From: Planctomycetales bacterium
GTDB lineage: Bacteria > Planctomycetota > Planctomycetia > Planctomycetales > Planctomycetaceae
Length of the DNA: 64,000 bases
Direction of reading: 5' to 3'
Assembly (NCBI GenBank): GCA_026400835.1
Contig: JAPLOA010000095.1
Coordinates: forward strand, 112,821 to 176,820
This document shows positions 17,781-25,422 of this stretch, piece after piece; position 1 is the first letter of the stretch, and every line of letters starts with the position of its first letter. Made by a program: the position numbers and the translations under genes. Below the pieces are notes generated by a model. That model worked only from the letters and a program-made list of their open reading frames with translations. It was not told the DNA's origin and ran no database searches.

Positions 17781-18806
17781 ATGGCCAAGGCCCCGCTCAA
17801 AGGCATTTTTACCCCGAACCTCATCCCTTACACCGTGGACGGAGGAATCAATGAGCAGGAATTGCGGCGTTATGCAGATTGGCTCATCGAACGAGGTGTC
17901 CATGGTCTTTATCCGAACGGCTCCACGGGCGAGTTCACTCGTTTTACGCCGGAAGAACGTCGGCGTATCGTCGCGATTCTTGCCGATCAGGTTCGCGGCC
18001 GAGTTCCCATCCTGGCCGGTGCGGCCGAAGCCAACGTGAAAGAAACTCTTTCCGCCTGTGAGTATTACGCTTCACTTGGAATTCGAGCGGTCGCGATTGT
18101 GGCCCCGTTCTATTACAAGTTGAGCCCTGCATCCGTTTACGCATACTTTGCAGAGATTGGCCGAAACACTCCAATCGATGTGACGCTGTACAACATTCCG
18201 ATGTTCGCCAGCCCGATCGATGTTCCTACGATTCAGCGTCTTTCTGAGGAGTTTGAGCGCATTGTGGCGATCAAGGACTCATCAGGCGACATCCCGCACA
18301 TGATCCGCATGATTCAGGCCGTGAAGCCGAACCGTCCGGACTTTGCATTTCTGACGGGATGGGATGCAGCCTTGATGCCAATGCTGTTGGCAGGCTGTGA
18401 CGGCGGCACAAACGCAAGCTCCGGCGTTGTCCCCGAGTTGACTCGACGCCTCTACGATCTGACAACGACCTACCAGATTGATGCGGCTCGCAGAGTTCAG
18501 TACGACCTCGTAAAGCTGTTTGACACGATGATTTACTCCGCAGAATTTCCGGAAGGTTTCCGAGCAGCCGTTGGTCTCCGCGGCTTCAAGATGGGCCACG
18601 GTCGACAACCGCTGTCAGATAAACAACGAACCGACCTGAGTACTCTCAGCAGAGAACTCCAGTGCATGCTTTCCAATCACGGCTTCACAGATCAGCCTGT
18701 TGGCGGATGCCCGATCGGGGATTCGACATCGCCAGCAAATCCTGCGGATGTATCTGCGATTGTGCAGCAGGTCGTTGCGGAACTTCAGCGACGTGGACTC
18801 ATGTAA
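17781..18806 (+). CDS. DapA/NanA-family aldolase with C-terminal targeting-like tail
   Basis: Class I (Schiff-base) aldolase of the dihydrodipicolinate synthase / N-acetylneuraminate lyase family. Visible: the substrate loop [11 protein letters not shown], the catalytic Tyr (Tyr137 in TLYNIP), the Schiff-base Lys (Lys165 in VAIKDSSGD) and the [10 protein letters not shown] region. The GSTGE form of the pyruvate-binding loop does not decide between DapA, NanA or another 2-oxo-acid aldolase. The protein is 341 residues, about 40 longer than the usual 290-300. The extension is a Pro/Gly/Ser-rich linker followed by a short amphipathic helix ([20 protein letters not shown]), an arrangement seen in bacterial microcompartment cargo. 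No lysine-pathway gene or shell-protein gene is nearby. Confidence 0.88.
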   Translation: MAKAPLKGIFTPNLIPYTVDGGINEQELRRYADWLIERGVHGLYPNGSTGEFTRFTPEERRRIVAILADQVRGRVPILAGAAEANVKETLSACEYYASLGIRAVAIVAPFYYKLSPASVYAYFAEIGRNTPIDVTLYNIPMFASPIDVPTIQRLSEEFERIVAIKDSSGDIPHMIRMIQAVKPNRPDFAFLTGWDAALMPMLLAGCDGGTNASSGVVPELTRRLYDLTTTYQIDAARRVQYDLVKLFDTMIYSAEFPEGFRAAVGLRGFKMGHGRQPLSDKQRTDLSTLSRELQCMLSNHGFTDQPVGGCPIGDSTSPANPADVSAIVQQVVAELQRRGLM

Positions 18807-18813
18807 ACAGGGG

Positions 18814-19236
18814 CTATTCAGGCATTAACTGAATGTGCCCGTTACAGTGTTTGCAGGCAACTTTATGACCCATATATTTTGGGGCAGCTCGAAGCTCTTC
18901 GCTGCAGTGAGGACATGGCGTGTAGAACGCCTTTATTTCAATGGCAGCGCTGTAGTTGAAGAGATGATTGCAATGCTTGCACTGCACCTTCATCCCTTTG
19001 TACTTCCTGTGAATTCGAAGCTCTTCCTGACATCCGGGACACAGCACGTAATGGCCTTTTGGCGAGGCAGCCGCGATCACATCGATCTCCGGAAGAGGAT
19101 TGAACTTAGGAATCTCAACGCTGTCTTCTGTTAGTTCGTCATTCAATAACGCCCGACAGTTTCTGCAATGGACAACTCGCGGAGGCATATCGTCGCCACA
19201 CTGAGGGCAGGGGCCTCCCGGCCAGGCACCAGTCAT
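18814..19236 (-). CDS. Triple zinc-ribbon protein
   Basis: A 140-residue cytoplasmic-looking protein with three zinc-ribbon modules: CPQCG...CRNC near the N-terminus, CPGC...CKHC in the middle and CPHC...CKHC at the C-terminus, the last two being clear repeats of each other (YKGMKVQCKHC and YMGHKVACKHC). The frame is open to 19296; the ATG at 19236 (MTGAWPGGPC) starts just before the first Cys pair and is preferred. Such ribbons bind zinc and mediate protein or nucleic-acid contacts. The specific role is unknown. The gene is convergent with the aldolase gene, 7 bp apart. Confidence 0.8.
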   Translation of the reverse strand: MTGAWPGGPCPQCGDDMPPRVVHCRNCRALLNDELTEDSVEIPKFNPLPEIDVIAAASPKGHYVLCPGCQEELRIHRKYKGMKVQCKHCNHLFNYSAAIEIKAFYTPCPHCSEELRAAPKYMGHKVACKHCNGHIQLMPE

Positions 19237-19467
19237 CGCTAATCTCCTGCTGTCCCTCGAATCGTGCTCCCAAGCATCGACAATTCGACGCCTCACCCCG
19301 GTGACTCTAACAAGGAATTATTCTGATCGTCATCTGAATATTCAGCAAGCCATCAGCTCAAGTTCTACTCGCACCGCCTGAAACACGCCAGTTGAGAAGA
19401 AGCATCTCTGCCCTCGGGATGGCACCAAAACGTTTGGTGTCGAGCCGGCGGAATTCCGGAATTTTCC

Positions 19468-20700
19468 TCAAAGCTTTGCTTTGACAGCCAACACTTTGTG
19501 AAACGTTCGAAAGTAGAGATGCCCGTTTGCAACGGAGGGGGTCGAGTGGCAGTCGTCACCCAATGATGTGCGCCCCAGCTCATGAAACTCACGGCCGGCA
19601 TTGAGGACCACAACGATTCCGTCTTCAGTCACACAGTACAGCCGATCTTCAATACAAACCGGAGAGCCGCTGAACTGCCCATCGATTCGTTCCGACCAGA
19701 CCTCGTTGCCAGTGGCAGCCTCGAGGCAAACCATGATCCCCTTGTCACCCCAAAGAAACAGCAGCCCATCTTTCGCCACAAGGCATGGCACGTAAGGAAG
19801 CATCGTCTTCCGTTCATAAACGATCCGAGTGGCATTGTCCGCGTCCGGATCGATCTTCGCAGCCGCAAAGTACTTCCCATTGCCACCCTCGCCACAGGTC
19901 GCAAAAACCAACCCATCGGCAACAATCGGAGATGCGACGGTTCTCATCGGAAGCTTTGGCGTCTGCCAATTCAATTTTCCTGTTCGCAAATCGGTGCTCG
20001 TAATGCCGTTCGATTCGCTGATGCAAAGGATTTGGAGATTCCCACCTTTACCCGGAGCAATAACGGGAGTTGAATACGAGGTCTTGCCAGCGTTTCTTTC
20101 AGCAGCCCAGACGGTCTCCCCGGTTTCAGGATTGAGCGCCAACAGAGAACTCGGGCCGACCTGGTCATTCGAAACAATCAGGAGACCGTCCTGAACGATC
20201 GGGGAGACTCCAAGATTGTGTTCGCTTTCATAACTGCCGAGATCTCTGGTCCAAACCTGCTTGCCCTCGAAGTCCCAGGCTGCAATCGTCAGTTTTGCAC
20301 TATCAGCGTACATGACATACACACGCTGCCCATCAGTCGCCGGCGTACTTGAGGCCCAGCTGTTTTTGAGATGCTTTTTACTTTCTCCAAGTGTTACCGA
20401 AGCCTGCCACCGCAGCTGCCCCGAATCGGCATCGAGGCAATGCAGGTATCGAACGCCACCACCTTCCGTGGCAGAAGTAACGAATAACGTTTTCTCCCAG
20501 ATCACCGGCGCTGAATGCCCAACACCTGACAAATCGATCGTCCAGGCATAGTCACCGGCTTCCCACGTCACAGGAATGCCTTGTTGCGTACTTAGTCCGG
20601 TACCGTTCTCACCGCGAAATCGAGCCCAGTTCTCAGCTGATACCGCTCCTGTGAACAAGCTCATCAGAGTGAGAATCAACGCTGGTACAAGTGGTCGCAT
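19468..20700 (-). CDS. Secreted PQQ-like beta-propeller protein
   Basis: A 410-residue exported protein with a clear signal peptide (MRPLVPALILTLMSLF, cut after AVSA). Repeated blades carry the PQQ/BamB-type pattern: YLHCLDADSGQLRWQ, VWTRDLGSYES, ALNPETGETVWAAE, DLRTGKLNWQ and CLEAATGNEVWSE. The opening NWARFRGENGTGLS is the common start of planctomycetal PQQ-repeat proteins. They resemble quinoprotein dehydrogenase propellers, but PQQ ligands cannot be assigned by eye, so a scaffold role is equally possible. The frame is open to 20781; the Met at 20700 is chosen for its signal peptide. Confidence 0.9.
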   Translation of the reverse strand: MRPLVPALILTLMSLFTGAVSAENWARFRGENGTGLSTQQGIPVTWEAGDYAWTIDLSGVGHSAPVIWEKTLFVTSATEGGGVRYLHCLDADSGQLRWQASVTLGESKKHLKNSWASSTPATDGQRVYVMYADSAKLTIAAWDFEGKQVWTRDLGSYESEHNLGVSPIVQDGLLIVSNDQVGPSSLLALNPETGETVWAAERNAGKTSYSTPVIAPGKGGNLQILCISESNGITSTDLRTGKLNWQTPKLPMRTVASPIVADGLVFATCGEGGNGKYFAAAKIDPDADNATRIVYERKTMLPYVPCLVAKDGLLFLWGDKGIMVCLEAATGNEVWSERIDGQFSGSPVCIEDRLYCVTEDGIVVVLNAGREFHELGRTSLGDDCHSTPSVANGHLYFRTFHKVLAVKAKL

Positions 20701-20879
20701 TGCAAATCTCTGTTTCGAATGGTGTATTCCGTGCGCGGCCGAGGTTAAGGCAATAATCTCACAAAGACATCCCGCGAACACCCGGCCTCAATTGATGCCC
20801 CCAAAGAATATCAGAAACACGCGAGACTCGCACAGTAAAGCAGCATCACTCCAGTTTCAACGCTGGACTAACGAGATCG

Positions 20880-21431
20880 TCAATACCCCAGAAGTTCAAG
20901 GTATGATCTGCGTTCCGACTGAGTGAGCCCAAATACTTCCGCAAGCTGCAGCACAAGCTCTGTCGCGGCTCCTCGCTGGGCCGACTCGCAGGTGATCTCA
21001 ATTTCAGCATAAGGAGGCAGTCCTTCGACGGCATCCATAGAAATTGTCACGCGGAAGCCACCTGCGGCACCCTCAAAAGATCGGCGGACCTTCTTCACAA
21101 AACCTGCAGGGGTGAATCCCAATGCTATCAGCAGAGACCGGAGCACAGAGTTGGACTGACCTGATTCAGTGGAGGGTATCTTCAGTTCCAGTTCTTCACG
21201 AGTCTTCGTGATTGTGTCGAGCCGCGGACCTTTGTAGGTCAATTCTATTTGACCGTTACACGACCGGATTCGAATGGCTTCGTCCGTCTGATCAAAGTCA
21301 CGACAGGGATGTTTAAAGTATTCGTCGCATTGACAATACTCGAGGGCCGGATTTCCACCTCCCCAACGCAGAGCAGCCTTTTCGAATTCACCCACATTGG
21401 TTACCAGATACTTGGCTTCCACTTCAAACAT
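20880..21431 (-). CDS. CYTH-domain protein (class IV adenylate cyclase / triphosphatase-like)
   Basis: A 183-residue protein beginning with the diagnostic ExExK motif (MFEVEAKYLV). Further CYTH-tunnel strands are visible: EAIRIRSCNGQIELTYKGP, RREL-type REELELKI and the later FRVTISMDAVEGLPPYAEIE. CYTH enzymes act on triphosphates in a metal-lined beta-tunnel; this one most resembles the CyaB-like group (class IV adenylate cyclase or an organic triphosphatase), and the substrate cannot be decided. It lies 22 bp downstream of the DUF971 gene on the same strand, and the two are probably co-transcribed with the SMI1/KNR4 gene. Confidence 0.85.
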   Translation of the reverse strand: MFEVEAKYLVTNVGEFEKAALRWGGGNPALEYCQCDEYFKHPCRDFDQTDEAIRIRSCNGQIELTYKGPRLDTITKTREELELKIPSTESGQSNSVLRSLLIALGFTPAGFVKKVRRSFEGAAGGFRVTISMDAVEGLPPYAEIEITCESAQRGAATELVLQLAEVFGLTQSERRSYLELLGY

Positions 21432-21453
21432 GCTGCAAGTACTCCGAAAATCA

Positions 21454-21771
21454 CTACTTGCTCCCAGAGGATGACACTTTGTCTCCGATTGATCTCAGAT
21501 GATTCCAGGTGAACAAACCTGAATCATGAGTATCTGACCAGCGAACTCTTAATGCGTAGTTTCCGCAAAGAGAGATGTCGTCGAGACCAAGGTCCACGGG
21601 AACGGTTTCCGGATCCAGAAGTTGCTTCCCGGACAGTTCGTCGACACAAACCGCGCAGCGACAGTTTTGCCTGATGGTGCGAAAAGGCAAACGGGCGACG
21701 TCCGTATCAGACCACACCAACTCCAGAACTCGTTGTTCTTTGTGAACTTTTATGTTTTTCGGAGACTGCAT
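21454..21771 (-). CDS. DUF971 protein
   Basis: A 105-residue protein matching the DUF971 / gamma-butyrobetaine-hydroxylase N-terminal domain: RVLELVWSDTDVARLPFRTI, then a Cys-containing segment (NCRCAVCVDELSG) and GNYALRVRWSDTHDSGLFTW near the end. In other bacteria it occurs alone or next to iron-sulfur carrier (Mrp-type) genes; the Cys triplet may bind metal. Function is not established. It starts 6 bp after the stop of the SMI1/KNR4 gene, so the genes at 22248-20880 look like one operon. Confidence 0.85.
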   Translation of the reverse strand: MQSPKNIKVHKEQRVLELVWSDTDVARLPFRTIRQNCRCAVCVDELSGKQLLDPETVPVDLGLDDISLCGNYALRVRWSDTHDSGLFTWNHLRSIGDKVSSSGSK

Positions 21772-21777
21772 AAGAGG

Positions 21778-22248
21778 CTACTCAGTTTCTTCAGATTCAG
21801 GATCATCAAAGTCGTCGTCGGATGCGTCACCCGTGACAAACGACTCGGTCAGCATGTCGACAAACTCTCCCAGTGAGTCGGCAAGTGTCTCAAACTCAAC
21901 GGCGTGATGCCGAAACTGCAGCACACCTGCATGTTCCCCGTCGAGATCTACGCAGTAATAGTCTCCATCACCCGTTTCGCCAATGACCAAAAGCTGATCT
22001 GGCCACCGGAATTCCTGACCTTCAGGATCGAGAATCGAAACCGCTCGGACTTCCCGGTTAATTTCCAGGACATCCGTCGGCGAAGAGAACAGCTCAACCT
22101 CCGAGACAAATCCTTCCGAATAATCCCCCGAATCAGCTCGGCAGGCGGTCGCCAGAATTGACGGATATGACTTCAGCAGATGTATATACTCTACTGGAAG
22201 CCGTGCATCGCACAAATGTTCCAGATCCTGAACAATCTCAGGGCTCAT
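21778..22248 (-). CDS. SMI1/KNR4 (SUKH) family protein
   Basis: A 156-residue protein with the SUKH pattern: LPVEYIHLLKSYP at the N-terminus, a central LLVIGETGDGDYYCVDLDGE strand pair, and VLQFRHHAVEFETLADSLGEFVDML at the end, followed by an Asp/Glu-rich tail. SUKH proteins are often immunity proteins against nuclease toxins, but many are general scaffold proteins. No toxin gene is adjacent here and the downstream neighbours are DUF971 and CYTH genes, so an immunity role is not supported. Confidence 0.85.
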   Translation of the reverse strand: MSPEIVQDLEHLCDARLPVEYIHLLKSYPSILATACRADSGDYSEGFVSEVELFSSPTDVLEINREVRAVSILDPEGQEFRWPDQLLVIGETGDGDYYCVDLDGEHAGVLQFRHHAVEFETLADSLGEFVDMLTESFVTGDASDDDFDDPESEETE

Positions 22249-22331
22249 TCATCCCCCGTTCTGGCCGAAGCAAGCCAGAGCCGTCACCCCTGTGTAAACT
22301 GACCTGTGTGTCTGGAGACTCTGCATGGGAA

Positions 22332-24011
22332 TTAATCCAGGCCGGGGTGTTTAACCTTTTCCCAGTACTTCTCAAAATTGAAGTCCGGGCTGTTGTCGGC
22401 GTCATGACATTTCCCGCAGGTTTCATTCTTCGCGTGCTCAAGCGTTACGCGAACTTCCTTCGCAGCGGCTTCTGTGTTACCGGCTTCAATCAGCTCGACA
22501 TGGCGACTTCCAGGACCATGGCAGTTCTCACACTGACTTCCCCCCATGAGTGCCTGCAAAAGTTTTTCGGAGTCATCTGCTGCAAACTCCTCGTTCACAA
22601 ACCCACTCCGGAATCTGACATATTCTTCCGGATCCCAGCCCGTCACATGACACGACAAACACTCGGGATCAAAGTCGCGAGCAATTCCATGCAGACGCTC
22701 GTATCCGTGCAGCTGATGAACCGGATCAAGACTCTCAAAAGCATGAGCGTGGGGCGTGTCTTTCCAGATTTCGAACGCCTTCGTATGACACTCTCCACAT
22801 TTTGAAGCCCCGACAAATGAGGCTCCGGACGGATGAGTAACAGGGTTCTCTGCGGTAACAATGGAACTGTCTTTCAACCGTCCCTGATAAACTTTCATCA
22901 GCTCTGTCATCTTTTCTGACTCAGAAAAATGGGCAGCCGAGATCGTCACCAGTTCATATCGAATCGAGTCTTTTTCGCCCTTCGGATACAACCCGACAAC
23001 GCCGGCCGTTTTGCCTTTTTCACCGACGCGAAGAAGTCGCACAGGACCAATCATTTCCGGCTCGCGATCACCATCTTTTCCGTCGGCAGCAACGATAATG
23101 TCGAACTGAGGAAATGCGGCAGCTTGTTCGCGAATCTCTTCGTCGGTGGATTGCGAGAGCAGAACCCTGAAGTCCACTTTCTCTTCATCAAACTTTTTCA
23201 GAACCTCCGCAAGCGCTTCCGCGGGATCGCCCCACTGCAAGTCAGCAACAGCAGCCTCCTCGGGGGTTCGATCAGGAATAACCTCGCGGCGAATCCTGTC
23301 GCTCATAACGCTGGTGATGCCGACTTTACATCCTTGCACTTCAACAATCGTGTATGAAAGCGGAGTGCCAATCTCTTTGGTACCGAGGAAGGTCAGGTTG
23401 GCTCCCAGAAAACACAGCCTTGGATCACCGGTATCCAGATGTTGGGCCAACAGATAACCTGGATCCAGCCGCAACTCAGCAACGCCCATCCCCAGCGCTA
23501 CATACTTCATCTCGCGGAGCGCTTCGAGCATCGTTTCAAATTTGATCTGAGCCTGCGGCCCGGAACGCCTCGAGAGGCCACCAACATCCATCCCTCTGAC
23601 CGTCCACCCCAGCGATTCAATCTTCGAAAAAAAACCTGCTCGACGAGCCATCCCACCCAACTGATTTGCCGTACAACCACACGGTTCAAAATAGCCGAAC
23701 TGTTCACCCGTCACGATAAATGCGAGGAGCGGCTTGGGCCATTCAGGGAACATGAGTGGCGATACCAGGGGAGCAGGTTCAGCGACGTCACTCGATACGG
23801 TTGCTGTATCACTTTTCTGAGTAGCGATGAGGGAGGTTGGCTTTCGAGGATCGCCCTGTTTCTGACTGGACGCTGCGATCGGAGGAGGCACCGTGGCTGG
23901 CGTCCCCGGATCCGTCGTTGGAGGTTTCTCCGGAAGGGGCATCCATATCAACGACGCGGCAAGAAAGATCAGCCCCAGGAAACTGAGAACAATGAACGTC
24001 GAGTTGCGCAT
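22332..24011 (-). CDS. Tetraheme cytochrome c with UshA-like N-terminal domain
   Basis: A 559-residue exported protein with an N-terminal membrane anchor (TFIVLSFLGLIFLAASLIW) and a Pro/Thr-rich linker. Residues about 90-350 resemble UshA-like phosphoesterase domains (FIVTGEQFGYFEPCGCTANQ, then LGGMARRAGF), although the metal-binding His/Asp set is incomplete to the eye. The C-terminal third has four CxxCH haem sites (CGECH, CLSCH, CENCH, CGKCH), as in cytochrome c554-type proteins. It probably sits on the outer face of a membrane and transfers electrons or senses redox state. The DUF1573 gene lies immediately upstream on the same strand. Confidence 0.88.
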   Translation of the reverse strand: MRNSTFIVLSFLGLIFLAASLIWMPLPEKPPTTDPGTPATVPPPIAASSQKQGDPRKPTSLIATQKSDTATVSSDVAEPAPLVSPLMFPEWPKPLLAFIVTGEQFGYFEPCGCTANQLGGMARRAGFFSKIESLGWTVRGMDVGGLSRRSGPQAQIKFETMLEALREMKYVALGMGVAELRLDPGYLLAQHLDTGDPRLCFLGANLTFLGTKEIGTPLSYTIVEVQGCKVGITSVMSDRIRREVIPDRTPEEAAVADLQWGDPAEALAEVLKKFDEEKVDFRVLLSQSTDEEIREQAAAFPQFDIIVAADGKDGDREPEMIGPVRLLRVGEKGKTAGVVGLYPKGEKDSIRYELVTISAAHFSESEKMTELMKVYQGRLKDSSIVTAENPVTHPSGASFVGASKCGECHTKAFEIWKDTPHAHAFESLDPVHQLHGYERLHGIARDFDPECLSCHVTGWDPEEYVRFRSGFVNEEFAADDSEKLLQALMGGSQCENCHGPGSRHVELIEAGNTEAAAKEVRVTLEHAKNETCGKCHDADNSPDFNFEKYWEKVKHPGLD

Positions 24012-24159
24012 TTCGTAACAGCCCTGGTACCGATTACGGTAGTAACGTGCTGCCAGCCCTGTCTGACCGACATACAGCCTGATTCAGGCTGTCAAACGGA
24101 GCAAACAATAGCTTTTTGCAACTTTCCAGAGAACCCCAAAAGAACTCCACCCCCAACCT

Positions 24160-25392
24160 TTAATTTGAGTAAATCAGTAGACTGAAATTCAGTTTTTCGC
24201 CGGAAGAATGATTTGTAGATATCGCAACCTGCCCGGGTTTGGATTCTGTGCGTTGGATGTGAGGCCTTCCTGGAGGAACAATAATCTTCAACAAGTAGCG
24301 ATGGACGGTGCCTGATGGCTCACCAACCGGTGAAATTGAGGCAGTCACAAAGGAGGGATCTGCCTTAACTTCGGTAATTTTGAGGGGCTCGGTCATGTCT
24401 TTTTCATCAACGACCATCAACAGGGTTGCCTCGCGGCCTTCAGAGGCAGGAAATGATCCCAGCCGCAATTCCATTTTATCGGAGTCGTACATTGTGCCGG
24501 CCATTGGCTGTAACCGGATAACCCCCTGCTTGCGAGCCGTCACCAGAATTTTTATCGGCTCTGATTCCTGAACTAGTTTGACTTCCACTTCCTCAGAAAA
24601 AAAACCCGCAGGAATTCCTGGCGAAACTTCCACGTTCACAGAGACCCCACCCACGAAGTCGCCGGCTGCAAGGTCTTCAGGTGTAAAAGGCCCGGGAGTT
24701 AATGTCACTAATCCCGAGGGACTCTTCAAAGACTCTATTTCCAGCGTTGAAAGAAGCTTCGAACCAATTGTCGCCCGGAGCGTCGCCGCCTGTGCTTCGT
24801 AGACATCCCCAACAGCCCAGATGTCAGGCTGCACGTCGTAGGGCATTTCAACGGCCCCCTCCACTGCCAGCTTGAGGGTGGTGTTTTTGGGATCGTTCGT
24901 AAACAGGTCACCCCCGTGACGAAAACCTCGATCTGCAACCTTCCCGCCATTCCAGTTCATCGTCAGCGTTATCGATTCGCCTGGCTTCACGACAGCGTCT
25001 TTTTTGGCAGTCTCTTCGACGGCACCGAAACCGAACCGAGTACACTTACAAGTCGTTGTCCCTGTCTTCAGGATCAGGTCGGCTTCACCTTCGTTTTTGA
25101 TTACAAAGTCGTGCGATTTGTGCTCACCGACTCGCATCGTTCCGAACTTGAAGACGGGCCCCATCACGAAGGCTTTCGGCCATGGTCCCGCGGCCGAAGG
25201 GACTGGATTGCTCTCTTCTTTGCGGTCATCGCCACGTGCAGCATGTGCAATAAGTGCTGTGGTATCTTTTGCGGCCTTAATCTTCTCGGCGACAGACGCT
25301 TCACTCGGTCCTTCCCCGCACCCGGTGACACCAGCCATGAAAAGGCCCAATGCCATGACACAAATTCTCGATACAGGATTTAATTTCAACAT
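24160..25392 (-). CDS. DUF1573 lipoprotein
   Basis: A 410-residue protein with a good lipoprotein signal: MLKLNPVSRICVMALGLF then VTGC, a fitting lipobox. The DUF1573 domain follows at about residues 70-170: FKFGTMRVGEHKSHDFVIKN, the Cys motif TTCKCTRFG and KPGESITLTMNW. This Ig-like/ASPM-like fold is very common in planctomycetes and its function is unknown. The frame is open to 25413, but the Met at 25392 gives the lipoprotein signal. The gene lies between the O-antigen-ligase-like gene (30 bp upstream) and the tetraheme cytochrome gene, all on the same strand, suggesting co-expression. Confidence 0.88.
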   Translation of the reverse strand: MLKLNPVSRICVMALGLFMAGVTGCGEGPSEASVAEKIKAAKDTTALIAHAARGDDRKEESNPVPSAAGPWPKAFVMGPVFKFGTMRVGEHKSHDFVIKNEGEADLILKTGTTTCKCTRFGFGAVEETAKKDAVVKPGESITLTMNWNGGKVADRGFRHGGDLFTNDPKNTTLKLAVEGAVEMPYDVQPDIWAVGDVYEAQAATLRATIGSKLLSTLEIESLKSPSGLVTLTPGPFTPEDLAAGDFVGGVSVNVEVSPGIPAGFFSEEVEVKLVQESEPIKILVTARKQGVIRLQPMAGTMYDSDKMELRLGSFPASEGREATLLMVVDEKDMTEPLKITEVKADPSFVTASISPVGEPSGTVHRYLLKIIVPPGRPHIQRTESKPGQVAISTNHSSGEKLNFSLLIYSN

Positions 25393-25422
25393 ATCGCTCT
25401 CCGCTCGCTGCATTACTTCTGA

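Noticed and set aside
21778..22248. SMI1/KNR4 protein as part of a toxin-immunity system
   Set aside because: No polymorphic toxin or secretion-linked gene is adjacent; neighbours are DUF971 and CYTH genes.
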